Assembly: GCA_949289575.1 (NCBI GenBank) | Contig: CASEOG010000005.1 | Location: 124,001-188,000 of the forward strand | From: an uncultured Spirochaetales bacterium | Lineage (GTDB): Bacteria; Spirochaetota; Spirochaetia; JAFGXN01 | Direction of reading: 5' to 3' | Length of the DNA: 64,000 nt | Shown here: in pieces, positions 16,420-25,036 of the stretch | How the letters are laid out: the number at the start of each line of letters is the position of its first letter | How positions within the stretch are numbered: position 1 is the first letter of the stretch | Position numbers and translations under genes: made by a program | Notes under the pieces: model-generated | What the model was told of the DNA's origin: nothing | The model's input: the letters and a program-made list of their open reading frames with translations, nothing else | The model's database searches: none

Positions 16420-19400
16420 TTACCGTTGTTGAACAAATTCAATCCAATCCCGATTGGAAATCGCCAGTTTAATGCTTTTCAGTGCTTTTTCATCCGAGGC
16501 ATCGACAGCGTGCAATTGTTCCAAAATCCACAAACCTTTACGGGCAATGTTAAAGGCACCATTGGCATCGGCATTATCGGGTAATCCGGAAAGGCTGTCC
16601 CGGGAATCGAAATAACAGCCGTCGGCATCTGCCACGGGAGAAAGAATATAATCTTCCCCTGTTCGGGCGTTGCTGTTTCTCATCTGCAGAACCGCATTAA
16701 AGGTACGTAACAGGCTGTCAAAAAAGGATGCATTTGCCTTTTCTTTCGGCACGGACAAAATCATCGGCAGGATATCATTTCCGTTTTCCCAAGAAATACC
16801 TTGTGCCGTAAAAATTTGTTTAAACTCCCGGGTCGGCTCGAAATCAAAATACTCTTTCTTTTTGGGACTATAGAGAATCCGCTTGCCGCGCGAAGAAAGA
16901 ATCCACTCATCTTTTCCCAATACATCATTGATAAACCGGCTGTAACGGAAAGCAATATGAAAAGAATCATCGCCGGCATGATAGACAAAAGAATCAAATT
17001 GCGAAAAAAAGGCGGCTTTTTTCTCCATATTGGTTAAATCGTTTGTCTTAAACTGATTGATAAAACCGGTGACAGGATCGATTTTACTGGTATTCCATGC
17101 GGGAATGTAAAAAAGCCAACCGCTCTGTTTTCCCAACATTTTGAAACTCTCAAACGGTGCCGCCAGCTGATACCCGTTCAATATCCCGCCGGGAGCTGTG
17201 ACCGGACGGTCTTTAAAAGTCAGGTAGTTCAATTTGTCAATCAGCATCTTTTCGAATTTCTGGTACACCTGCTGTTCGACTTTGAAACGACCCCGTTTAA
17301 ACCCGAAGTTCAAATCTTCCATAACGACGATTGCATTTTCTTCAACCATCATTTCGGCTATCTCATGGACAACCTGAGACAAATACCCTTCTTTCATTTC
17401 CTTAATATTTCCGATGGTCTTCCAATTAATACGCGCCTGATTTCGGGCATAGGCCATTTGTTCCAGTTTATCATGATAGTTGATACCGACACGCGTGTTT
17501 CCTTTTTCGACTTCGATAAGATTGAAAGATTTTTGTTTAAGGATTTTCCCGTCTCCATCGATTAATGACAAATAAATTAAATGGCGTTCTCCGCGATCCA
17601 AGCCGATAACCTTGACATCATGACTCTTTGCCAATGCGGCTCTGGTTTTTAAATTCAGATTCACGGGAGACAGCGATTTGTAATTAAATGTAATCGGACA
17701 ATGAAACAGGAATTTCTCTTCCGTATAACGTCTGTCTTTTATCAATTCATGAGACACTTCTTTAATCACGACCTCTCCGCTGTCCTTTAATCTTTGAGCA
17801 TCTTCCGATAAGGGTTCCGTCAGACGGCCGTTGGCGTCTAAAAACAATTCTCTGTATACCGTATCGTCAATAGGCATACCGCTTTTTGTTATGCGATTGA
17901 CCAGTTTTTCTCCCGGTACATGTTTCTGAATTTTCTTTATCCGCACGGGACGATAAAAAAGCTCTGCTTCACCGTTCAGTTTAATCACAATATCCCTTAA
18001 ATTCTCTTCCGAAAATACATTCTCCCAATACAGAGTATGAAGATTTTTGCGCCCCGTAGCTCCGGCAGCAAAGTCTTTATTATAAATCTGAAATAAAAAC
18101 AGCTGACCGTTCTCTACCATTTCATCGATAACCCGTTCGGGAATATTCAGAAAATCGATTTTATACGCCTGTTCCGTTATTTCTTTATAAAATTGCCCGA
18201 TATCGCGATATGAAGAAGTCGGAGAAAACCGGAAATTAAAGACTGACCAATCGGGGTTCCTGGCTATCGAATCCTTAAAAAAATCGATTAATTCATGACA
18301 AAATGCCAAATCGAAATCGGCCTCTGTCTTTTTGTGCTTCCCTTTTTTGTAATTTTCCAGCAAAGATGGTGAAGGTTTATAAACGGGTAATCCTTTTTCG
18401 GAGAAAAAAACCTTCGGCAACATTTTGTTCGGTCCGGGAAGATATTTATAAACCATTTTTTTATAAAAAGACTCGCCGTTTTCCGTTGTGTAAGTTCCGA
18501 ATTTCGGTTTATTATGCGGATTTAAAATTCCCAAATAATAACAGCGGTCTTTCAAAAAAAGCGTTGCCAAATTACCCGATTCTTTATTCAAATCCCATCC
18601 GTCAGCTAATGTCGGACAATCGAAATTCATTTTAATATTTTTGGCTGCTCCCGGTTTTTTCGTAACATAATTCCTGACTTTGTTATACAAAGGAATAATG
18701 ACCTTAATTTGCTGAAGCAGAGAATCGAATTCGGAATAAAAATCGGAATCTTTATCAAAATCATCGGAAACATCAAAAACTTTCAAATACTGATAAAATT
18801 CCTGAACGGAGTCCAACCATAACTTTAAAACATCTATATCATTCTGCTGTTCCGATAAAGAAATCTCACCGTAATCTTTTTCCGATAAAGGCAAAACAGC
18901 CTGATAATTTGTTTCGACCGCTTTCGCTTTTACCGGCAATATATCCAAATACATTTTCGGTGTCACATCCGGCAACGTAATCTTTGAATCCTCAGGTAAA
19001 GCGGCATTCTCTTCAATCAGCTGTATCAGTTCGTACATGGAATAAACTTTACGTTTTTCGTATTCCCGTATCACACCCTCTTTTTCTTTTTTTGTTTTCA
19101 ACTCGGATATTGCGTTCTCTTTCTTTCGATTCAGCAAGCGATGAAAAATATCCCACTGATCGTATAAGGAAAGCGACATATCTGAAATCGATGCCGCTGT
19201 TACATACACTTTTTGCAAATCGGACGATTTTAAAAGATCGGATAACACCAATGCTTTGACAATAGCGGGATGAAGTGCACCGGCTGTTTCTTTTACGGCC
19301 GCCCAAAGCTCTTTCTCATCCGAAAATTGTAAGCCTGTAAAGGAAAAATTAATACGGTCACTTAAAATCTGCTTATAAAGGATATTCATCTTTCCTTTTA

Positions 19401-20289
19401 AAGCGCCTTTCCCCGTAGAAGTCAGCTGCTGATGCTTTAAATTGATTAACTCATTAATACCCTGTATTTTCTTTGTTCCCTGCTCTCCGGCGATTCCCCC
19501 CAGCAAGGCATTGTAGCGGTCGATTCCGGTTTGCGATAGCGTTTTGTTAAATCCGTCAACCGTAAAATAATCATCCAAAGAATCTTTTTGAAGAATCTCT
19601 TTTAAGTTCTTTTCTGCCTGTAAAATCAAGTCGGGATAATCGCTTTTCAGCTTTTTATACAAAGCGATATTGGACAGAAAGCGGGGAAAATTTTCATGAA
19701 CCAGCCGGTAACCGATAGCCGTTGCGATTTCATCGGGTTTATACACATTTTCCCGATTTTCGTAAAATCCTGTAAAATACGTGGTAAACTGTCCGAATTC
19801 TTTAATGACAATCTCTCTGTCCTCGTTCGAAAACGGTGTCTTACTTAAATCCAGCTTCGGCAACAGTTTTTTAAACAACTCTTTTCCGAACAGGAGCTTA
19901 AAATCGGCATCACTTTTAAATAAAAGATAAATCAGCTCTCTCATCCGGGCAGACTGCTTCTCTACCTCTTCTTTTGCTCTTTGCCGGCTGTCAAAATCAC
20001 GTGCATCCGCACCACCGATTAATTTTCGAAAAACATTGATGGCTTCGGCCAAATCGTCCCATATCAGGTGGGAATTGCTTAAAACTCTTTCGATAACCCT
20101 TTTATGACATTCATCGATAATTTTTTTTGCAACCGGATACCATTTGTTTTTTTCGGTATCCCTTTCTATAAATCCGGATACACGAATATGGTGCAATGTC
20201 TTTCCGACAGGACGCAGTTCGTTTCTTAACGTTTTGGAAACAGAATAGCCGTTTTCATACCCGCAAAATTGTTCGATTGTTTTCATCAC
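16420..20289 (-). CDS. cas12a: Cas12a (Cpf1) RNA-guided nuclease
   Basis: The 1289-aa protein is full length. The N-terminus (YSVSKTLRNELRPVGKTLHH) is the family signature. RuvC residues are intact: D898 in KVIGLDRGERHL, E991 in VVMEDLNFGFKRGR and D1241 in PDNADANGAFNIA. The Nuc-domain Arg is R1204 in LQMRNSN. The PAM-contact region has LPGPNKMLPKVFFSEK (615-632), so a T-rich PAM is expected. Candidate crRNA-processing residues are H790 (KHVPGEK) and K851 (LIKDRRYTEEKF), with the nearby FHCPITFNYKS. It cuts pre-crRNA and target DNA without tracrRNA. It has AAGGAGAAG before the ATG and heads the cas operon. Confidence 0.99.
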   Translation of the reverse strand: MMKTIEQFCGYENGYSVSKTLRNELRPVGKTLHHIRVSGFIERDTEKNKWYPVAKKIIDECHKRVIERVLSNSHLIWDDLAEAINVFRKLIGGADARDFDSRQRAKEEVEKQSARMRELIYLLFKSDADFKLLFGKELFKKLLPKLDLSKTPFSNEDREIVIKEFGQFTTYFTGFYENRENVYKPDEIATAIGYRLVHENFPRFLSNIALYKKLKSDYPDLILQAEKNLKEILQKDSLDDYFTVDGFNKTLSQTGIDRYNALLGGIAGEQGTKKIQGINELINLKHQQLTSTGKGALKGKMNILYKQILSDRINFSFTGLQFSDEKELWAAVKETAGALHPAIVKALVLSDLLKSSDLQKVYVTAASISDMSLSLYDQWDIFHRLLNRKKENAISELKTKKEKEGVIREYEKRKVYSMYELIQLIEENAALPEDSKITLPDVTPKMYLDILPVKAKAVETNYQAVLPLSEKDYGEISLSEQQNDIDVLKLWLDSVQEFYQYLKVFDVSDDFDKDSDFYSEFDSLLQQIKVIIPLYNKVRNYVTKKPGAAKNIKMNFDCPTLADGWDLNKESGNLATLFLKDRCYYLGILNPHNKPKFGTYTTENGESFYKKMVYKYLPGPNKMLPKVFFSEKGLPVYKPSPSLLENYKKGKHKKTEADFDLAFCHELIDFFKDSIARNPDWSVFNFRFSPTSSYRDIGQFYKEITEQAYKIDFLNIPERVIDEMVENGQLFLFQIYNKDFAAGATGRKNLHTLYWENVFSEENLRDIVIKLNGEAELFYRPVRIKKIQKHVPGEKLVNRITKSGMPIDDTVYRELFLDANGRLTEPLSEDAQRLKDSGEVVIKEVSHELIKDRRYTEEKFLFHCPITFNYKSLSPVNLNLKTRAALAKSHDVKVIGLDRGERHLIYLSLIDGDGKILKQKSFNLIEVEKGNTRVGINYHDKLEQMAYARNQARINWKTIGNIKEMKEGYLSQVVHEIAEMMVEENAIVVMEDLNFGFKRGRFKVEQQVYQKFEKMLIDKLNYLTFKDRPVTAPGGILNGYQLAAPFESFKMLGKQSGWLFYIPAWNTSKIDPVTGFINQFKTNDLTNMEKKAAFFSQFDSFVYHAGDDSFHIAFRYSRFINDVLGKDEWILSSRGKRILYSPKKKEYFDFEPTREFKQIFTAQGISWENGNDILPMILSVPKEKANASFFDSLLRTFNAVLQMRNSNARTGEDYILSPVADADGCYFDSRDSLSGLPDNADANGAFNIARKGLWILEQLHAVDASDEKALKSIKLAISNRDWIEFVQQR

Positions 20290-20313
20290 TTCTCCTTAAT
20301 ACTTTATGATTCT

Positions 20314-20341
20314 ATCATATAACACATTTGAGATATTGCAA
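20314..20341 (-). promoter_or_regulatory. cas operon promoter
   Basis: Minus strand: -35 TTGCAA, 16-bp spacer, -10 TATGAT, giving a 5' leader of about 20 bases with AAGGAG before the cas12a ATG. Confidence 0.65.
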
Positions 20342-20365
20342 GAAGAATATCCGATTTTTCCCTCC

Positions 20366-20394
20366 TTGCCCTCACCCCGACGGCGTGCTATAAT
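20366..20394 (+). promoter_or_regulatory. promoter of DUF1848 gene, leaderless geometry
   Basis: -35 TTGCCC, 17-bp spacer, -10 TATAAT, then six bases to the ATG at 20401. There is no Shine-Dalgarno sequence, so the transcript probably starts at the ATG. Confidence 0.65.
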
Positions 20395-20400
20395 CGCATT

Positions 20401-21300
20401 ATGATTCTCAGTGTGTCGCGGCGGACGGATGTTCCGGCATTTTACGGCGAATGGTTTCTCAACCGGTTGAAGAAAGGGTTTGTCTGCGTGCGCAATCCGA
20501 TGAACGGCCGGCAGATTTCGCGGGTGGAGCTGACGCCCGGGCGGATTGAGGCGATTGTGTTTTGGACGAAGAATCCGGCGGAATCGTTTCTCGAAAAACT
20601 GAATATAATGGAAGAAAAGGGATACCGGTTTTATTTTCAGTTTACACTGACGCCTTACGGGGCGGATATCGAACCGGGACTGCCGCCGAAAAAGGAGATT
20701 TGCGGCCGCTTCCGGCGGCTGGCGCGGCAAATCGGCCGCGATAAGGTGGTCTGGCGCTACGACCCGATTCTGTTTAACGATACATGGACACCGGAAGAAC
20801 ACCGCCGCCGCTTTGCCGCTTATGCCGAAACGCTTGCCGGCAGCAGCGACACCTGCGTTATCAGTTTTTTGGATGTTTACCCCGCCATCCGCAAACGGCT
20901 GACCGACGCCGGCATTCGGGAGCCTTCCCCCGGGCAAATAAAAGAAACCGCTTCGGCGTTGGCCGAAACTGCCGCCGTTTTCGGGCTGCGGTTGGAAACG
21001 TGCGCCGAAACCGTCGATCTCGAATCCGCCGGTATCGCTCACGGCCGCTGTATCGATCCGCAACGGATAGCCCGCCTCACCGGCCGGCCGTTGCCTTTCC
21101 GCAAAGACAAAGGACAGCGTCCGGCCTGCGGCTGTACCGAAAGCCTCGACATCGGCACTTACGGCACCTGCCCCCACGGCTGCCTCTACTGTTACGCCCG
21201 CCGCAACGACGGCTCCCGCACCGCCTGCGATGTGCACTCACCGCTGCTCTGTTCCGTTATCCGCCCCGGCGACACCGTTACCGACTGCCGCCGCCGTTAA
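20401..21300 (+). CDS. DUF1848 family protein with Cys-rich C-terminus
   Basis: The 299-aa protein starts MILSVSRRTDVPAFYGEWF and contains the family features VRNPMNGRQISRVEL, FWTKNP and VVWRYDPILFND. The C-terminus has CGCTESLDIGTYGTCPHGCLYCYA, whose CxxxCxYCYA cysteines suggest an iron-sulphur cluster. The family is widespread and uncharacterised; a radical-SAM-like role has been suggested from the fold but is not proven. The GC content is host-like, unlike the genes on both sides, so it marks old chromosome between two acquired blocks. Confidence 0.85.
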   Translation: MILSVSRRTDVPAFYGEWFLNRLKKGFVCVRNPMNGRQISRVELTPGRIEAIVFWTKNPAESFLEKLNIMEEKGYRFYFQFTLTPYGADIEPGLPPKKEICGRFRRLARQIGRDKVVWRYDPILFNDTWTPEEHRRRFAAYAETLAGSSDTCVISFLDVYPAIRKRLTDAGIREPSPGQIKETASALAETAAVFGLRLETCAETVDLESAGIAHGRCIDPQRIARLTGRPLPFRKDKGQRPACGCTESLDIGTYGTCPHGCLYCYARRNDGSRTACDVHSPLLCSVIRPGDTVTDCRRR

Positions 21301-21342
21301 ACGGTTCGAACGGCAGCATTTTAAGTAACACAATTTATATAT

Positions 21343-22071
21343 TTATTTTATTACAGGCAGTACGGCATATGATAAGGACAATCCGTGATTTACAGCGTCG
21401 TTGGTGAATTCTAAATCTGATTTACTTATTATATATTCATTAACAATATTTATGGGTTTACAATCGCTGGTAACAAATGTACCTAATTCGCAGGTGCTAA
21501 CTTTTTGCTCGATCGTTCTATTCGGATTTTCTACAGGTATATAAACAACACGATGACTGCGAAATACAAACAATAATGATAAAGCAGTTAAAAACGGCAC
21601 AAAAATCACAATAGACAATCGTAAAATCCAAGATAAACGTAAACGCATTTTTTTTCTTGAAGAATTATTTTTTTCTGCTATTTTGTTTATTGCTGCAATC
21701 GTTTTTTGGTCACGAGTCTCAAACCCAACGCGAACCCAATTTACAACAGCCTGAAGCAGATCCACAGGCAACAAACAACAATATAATATTAGTTCAGCGA
21801 TATATTCAATCATTTTTGAATTACTCATTGTTACAGAACTATTAAAAAGCATTAAATCTGTTTTCGCATTTTCATATTCTTGTTTCGATTTTCTTCGTGA
21901 AAACGGTTTATACCAAGGTGCATTATTGTATTCATTTTTTAATTCTTTCAATCTGGATTGTAATCTTTCAATTTCTTTTCTGCTGGAGTATATTTCATTC
22001 TTGATCGCAGAAATTCTACTTAATGCAAATGTTTTTCCTTTTTCGGACTTAATTTTCAGATAATTGTTCAT
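21343..22071 (-). CDS. coiled-coil membrane protein of the HNH island (242 aa)
   Basis: I do not recognise this protein. It has a Lys/Glu-rich coiled coil at about residues 20-60 (SSRKEIERLQSRLKELKNEY) and a hydrophobic patch near 90-110 (YIAELILYCCLLPVDLLQAVV). A strong transmembrane segment lies at about 145-170 (WILRLSIVIFVPFLTALSLL), and a C-terminal domain of about 70 residues contains two Cys. Topology suggests coiled coil inside and C-terminus outside. It is the last of three AT-rich genes, 15 bp after the HNH-membrane gene, and probably works with it. Confidence 0.6.
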   Translation of the reverse strand: MNNYLKIKSEKGKTFALSRISAIKNEIYSSRKEIERLQSRLKELKNEYNNAPWYKPFSRRKSKQEYENAKTDLMLFNSSVTMSNSKMIEYIAELILYCCLLPVDLLQAVVNWVRVGFETRDQKTIAAINKIAEKNNSSRKKMRLRLSWILRLSIVIFVPFLTALSLLFVFRSHRVVYIPVENPNRTIEQKVSTCELGTFVTSDCKPINIVNEYIISKSDLEFTNDAVNHGLSLSYAVLPVIK

Positions 22072-22086
22072 AATTTTATGTCTCCT

Positions 22087-23739
22087 TTAAGATAAACTAT
22101 CCAACAAGTGTTGATACGCTTTGTCCAATTCGACCAAAGAAAGCTGCTCTTTTTCCTTCGCATTTTGAAAACTAATGACAGCCTCATCGGCAATCGTTTC
22201 ACATTTTTCAATTGTTTTACTTAACTTTGACCAGGCTAATACAGAATGAGCCTGCAGTGCGAACTCTGTGTTTTGGATAATTTCTAACTCTATCTTTTCC
22301 TGTTCCCTCTTGAGAATAATATTGTTAATAAAATTAATAACAACAGCTCCAATAATCCCGGAAATCACAGCGCCAAGAAAAACTCCTATCACATTCGCTA
22401 AACTGCCTAAAAAAGGAATTTCTACTGCAAAAACAGGAAATGACATCAAAACCTTTTCGATGACGTCCCCTAATACTAAGGCTCCTCCTACAACCATCCC
22501 CGACATAATAATTTTCCCTACATCAAAGATAACAAGTCCAAGTGATTTTTGCCTGACTTCCGGGGATTTTAAGTAAACGATAACCGATTGTAAAGAACGA
22601 ACCCCCTGTTTTAATAAAAGGAAAAATTTATTAAATGTTCTTACTATAGGTCCGAAAATGGCTGTACAAACAGTGCTTAATACAGTTTGCCCAATATTCA
22701 GTAATTTTTGCTTCAAACTAACAATAAAAGAATAAACAGACTCCTTTATTGCAGCCAATAATGATTTTATACTTTTTTCTTTTTTCTTTAACCATATTAT
22801 AAATTTCGCTATGATTTCTTTTAAACAGTCTGTTAGCAAACTTAAGATAACCGCTTTTGCAACACCTTTCCCGATTCTGATCGCCTCTTCTTTCTGAGAC
22901 TGGCGACCTGTTTCCTTAGACTTTTTTTCTCCTTCGTGTTTCCTTTTCTCCCACTCAGAACGAGCCTGTCGATCACGTTCTCTCAATTCATAGTCTGTTT
23001 GTTCATCAATATCAAAAATATCCGAAGGTTTTTGTCCGTTACGGTTAGGGGTATCCAACCATTCACTTGTTGAAAGATCGCCTTTGGAAGCATTTAAATC
23101 ATAATTAATTTCATTTAAATTAATAGCACTGTTTGCAAAATCAAGCTGCTCATCTAAACTGAGATGTGCATTTGCTTCTGCATCTCTAATTATTTCACCT
23201 ACCGAAATAACATGATCCATCGCTGTTTTCTTTTCTTTAGACCCCATAGGTCTTTGAGAATCAAACGGTGCTCTGGCCGCAGGAGTCAATGTCTGTTCGA
23301 ACCGCCCGGTTCGTGTTGAATGCATAAGAATTTTTCCTTCATCATCTTTTTTAAAACACGCTTGCCAGTTATCATATCTTTCCTGAAAATTAATCTTATC
23401 ATTGTGTGAAGCAATCTTCCCCTGCTTAAAATTTTCAGTTGTCTGAATATGAGCCGAATCCCTTAAATCAAGTGTATGACCATGATTCTCAGTAATAAAA
23501 TCTTCTCCTATTTGAATCCCAATTTGGCTACGAATTTGCTCTAAAATAATATTTTTCAAAATACCACATAACGCTTCAGGATTCTTTATAATATTCCTCT
23601 TATGATATAAAAAATCTAAATTGTTTAGAGTATTCTCTAATTCTGCCTGTAAATTTTCTTCCCATAAATCTAGGGTATTATCTTTTAAAAATCCGATTTC
23701 ATTTCCATAAAAATTTTTTGTTACTGGAATCCTTTGCAT
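22087..23739 (-). CDS. HNH-like nuclease with membrane C-terminus
   Basis: The start is set at 23739 because GGAGGTG lies six bases before this ATG. Longer frames start at a TTG (23841) or ATG (23790) with weaker sites. About 550 aa. The middle has an HNH-like pattern: MDHVISVGEIIRDAEANAHL, then QLDFANSAINLNEINYDLNA and SKGDLSTSEWL. The DH, the N-rich centre and the LNxSK end are arranged as in HNH enzymes. A charged linker (REREDRQARSE-type, with KKKEKS) is followed by a long hydrophobic region with several membrane helices (GMVVGGALVLGDVI, VIGVFLGAVISGIIGAVVI). I infer a membrane-tethered nuclease effector. It is the second of three genes under an XRE-type operator. Catalysis is unproven. 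Confidence 0.6.
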   Translation of the reverse strand: MQRIPVTKNFYGNEIGFLKDNTLDLWEENLQAELENTLNNLDFLYHKRNIIKNPEALCGILKNIILEQIRSQIGIQIGEDFITENHGHTLDLRDSAHIQTTENFKQGKIASHNDKINFQERYDNWQACFKKDDEGKILMHSTRTGRFEQTLTPAARAPFDSQRPMGSKEKKTAMDHVISVGEIIRDAEANAHLSLDEQLDFANSAINLNEINYDLNASKGDLSTSEWLDTPNRNGQKPSDIFDIDEQTDYELRERDRQARSEWEKRKHEGEKKSKETGRQSQKEEAIRIGKGVAKAVILSLLTDCLKEIIAKFIIWLKKKEKSIKSLLAAIKESVYSFIVSLKQKLLNIGQTVLSTVCTAIFGPIVRTFNKFFLLLKQGVRSLQSVIVYLKSPEVRQKSLGLVIFDVGKIIMSGMVVGGALVLGDVIEKVLMSFPVFAVEIPFLGSLANVIGVFLGAVISGIIGAVVINFINNIILKREQEKIELEIIQNTEFALQAHSVLAWSKLSKTIEKCETIADEAVISFQNAKEKEQLSLVELDKAYQHLLDSLS

Positions 23740-23851
23740 CTCTACACCTCCGATTAATATCTTCGTTTCTTTATTTAAATCAAAATTCATGTCACAGTCC
23801 CTTATTACAAGGTCTTCTTTACATAGGTACTGATTAACCAAAAAACAATGT

Positions 23852-24322
23852 TCAACAACATCTCTCTATCCCTCCTTCATTTTTAATTTGTTTCTTCCAT
23901 TTTCTTTTTTTATAACAATTCAACGCTATCTCATCCTCAAAAACAAGGTCACCTATCTCCTCCATTACTGCCGCCTGATACTTTTTATCATGAACATTAA
24001 AATAGAGTTTTTTTTGATTTTCCTGTATCCCCTCTCGGTATTGAAGATACGAAATTTCTGTTACCGAAAGGATAGCATCCGGGTGATGATGTTTAACACG
24101 AGGAGTCCATCTTGCAATGAGTGCTGCATCTTTAGCTGTAGGTGCTTGAATAAATAATTTTCCCCTATAATAGCGTTCCCGTCCGACGTGCCCCAATTTA
24201 CATTCTACGCAGAAATAGCGTTTTTTTCCTTGTGGAATACCCGACACCAGCATTTTCATCATCTGTTCATCACATAATGATCTCTGTCTGTTAAACTGAA
24301 TTCTTGCTCTTCTATAACTCAC
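23852..24322 (-). CDS. small basic protein of the HNH island (156 aa)
   Basis: The start is GTG at 24322: GGGAGGAG lies directly before it, while the ATG at 24337 lies upstream of that site and cannot use it. The protein has a core beginning YFCVECKLGHVGRERYYRG, then APTAKDAALIARWTPRVKHH and HPDAILSVTEISY. The His-rich KHHHPDAI segment and Cys-x2-Cys look like a conserved, possibly metal- or nucleic-acid-binding small domain. A basic C-terminus follows (KKRKWKKQIKNE). It is the first gene of the operon, 110 bp before the HNH gene start used here. Function unknown. Confidence 0.6.
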   Translation of the reverse strand: MSYRRARIQFNRQRSLCDEQMMKMLVSGIPQGKKRYFCVECKLGHVGRERYYRGKLFIQAPTAKDAALIARWTPRVKHHHPDAILSVTEISYLQYREGIQENQKKLYFNVHDKKYQAAVMEEIGDLVFEDEIALNCYKKRKWKKQIKNEGGIERCC

Positions 24323-24375
24323 AACTCCTCCCTGCATTAATGTTTGTCACTAAACTCAAAAAGTCTTGCAAACTT

Positions 24376-24411
24376 CAAATTAAATATATGTTAATTTGCA
24401 ATATTTGTCAA
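24376..24411 (-). promoter_or_regulatory. promoter and 23-bp palindromic operator of the HNH operon
   Basis: Minus strand: -35 TTGACA, 17-bp spacer, -10 TATATT. A perfect inverted repeat CAAATTAA-N7-TTAATTTG (24376-24398) covers the -10 box. Binding there would block the polymerase, and the XRE protein encoded divergently is the obvious candidate repressor. Confidence 0.7.
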
Positions 24412-24480
24412 CTGAGTTCGCAGAAAAAAATAAAATAAAATTTTTAAACTGGATATTTTGTGATTCTTTGTTTATACCAA

Positions 24481-24509
24481 TTGACTTTTGTCTTTATTTG
24501 ATTTATCCT
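24481..24509 (+). promoter_or_regulatory. promoter of the XRE regulator gene
   Basis: -35 TTGACT, 17-bp spacer, -10 TATCCT (a TATTAT follows a few bases on). The start codon lies about 24 bases downstream behind AGGAGG. Confidence 0.5.
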
Positions 24510-24532
24510 ATTATTTATAAACAGGAGGTGCT

Positions 24533-25036
24533 ATGCCAATTGATTCTTATAAAGAGAAAATTGATATCATGCACGAGTATTTACAAATTTTTAGGAAATT
24601 AGCAAAGTGGTCTTCCGCAGAATTAGGACAAGAAATCGGTGTTTCCAGATCAACGATTGTTAATTTCGAACGCAATGTTCCCAATATCAGAATGAGTACA
24701 GCTCAGTATATAGCTTTAGCAACTGTTTTAGAAGCCCGTGCCATGGATCTTGCCAAAAACCAAAAAGATGAATCACTCAAAAAAGCTTTGGATCTTGTCC
24801 TTTACAATAAAGAGTATGAAAAATCAAAAATAAATATTAAAACTGTACTTGCCGGGATAGCAGCAACAGCACCTGTAGCTGCTTCCGCATTCACCCTTAT
24901 TCCTATAATGCCGCTCGGCTTCATAGGAGGAATTTTGGGATCAATCGCAAATCATATAAACACTGATTCTAATCATTCGAAATCATTTTCTAATCAGACG
25001 ACTGAAGATGATCCTGCAACTAATGAAGATGAATAA
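24533..25036 (+). CDS. XRE-family regulator with hydrophobic segment
   Basis: The 167-aa protein has a helix-turn-helix of the Cro/CI type at about residues 15-60 (KWSSAELGQEIGVSRSTIVN, FERNVPNIRMS). A helical linker and a hydrophobic Ala/Pro/Gly-rich stretch near 108-142 (VAASAFTLIPIMPLGFIGG) follow, which may touch the membrane. The acidic tail ends EDDPATNEDE. AGGAGGTG precedes the ATG. It is divergent from the three-gene operon and probably represses it through the palindrome at 24376-24398. A membrane-touching repressor would fit sensing of envelope damage, but that is inference. Its 3' end overlaps ogt. Confidence 0.75.
   Translation: MPIDSYKEKIDIMHEYLQIFRKLAKWSSAELGQEIGVSRSTIVNFERNVPNIRMSTAQYIALATVLEARAMDLAKNQKDESLKKALDLVLYNKEYEKSKINIKTVLAGIAATAPVAASAFTLIPIMPLGFIGGILGSIANHINTDSNHSKSFSNQTTEDDPATNEDE

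Noticed and set aside
11053..20400. tracrRNA or anti-repeat outside the array.
   Set aside because: None was seen, and Cas12a systems do not need one.
20296..21237. 313-codon open frame on the minus strand between cas12a and the DUF1848 gene.
   Set aside because: Antisense to the well-supported DUF1848 gene.
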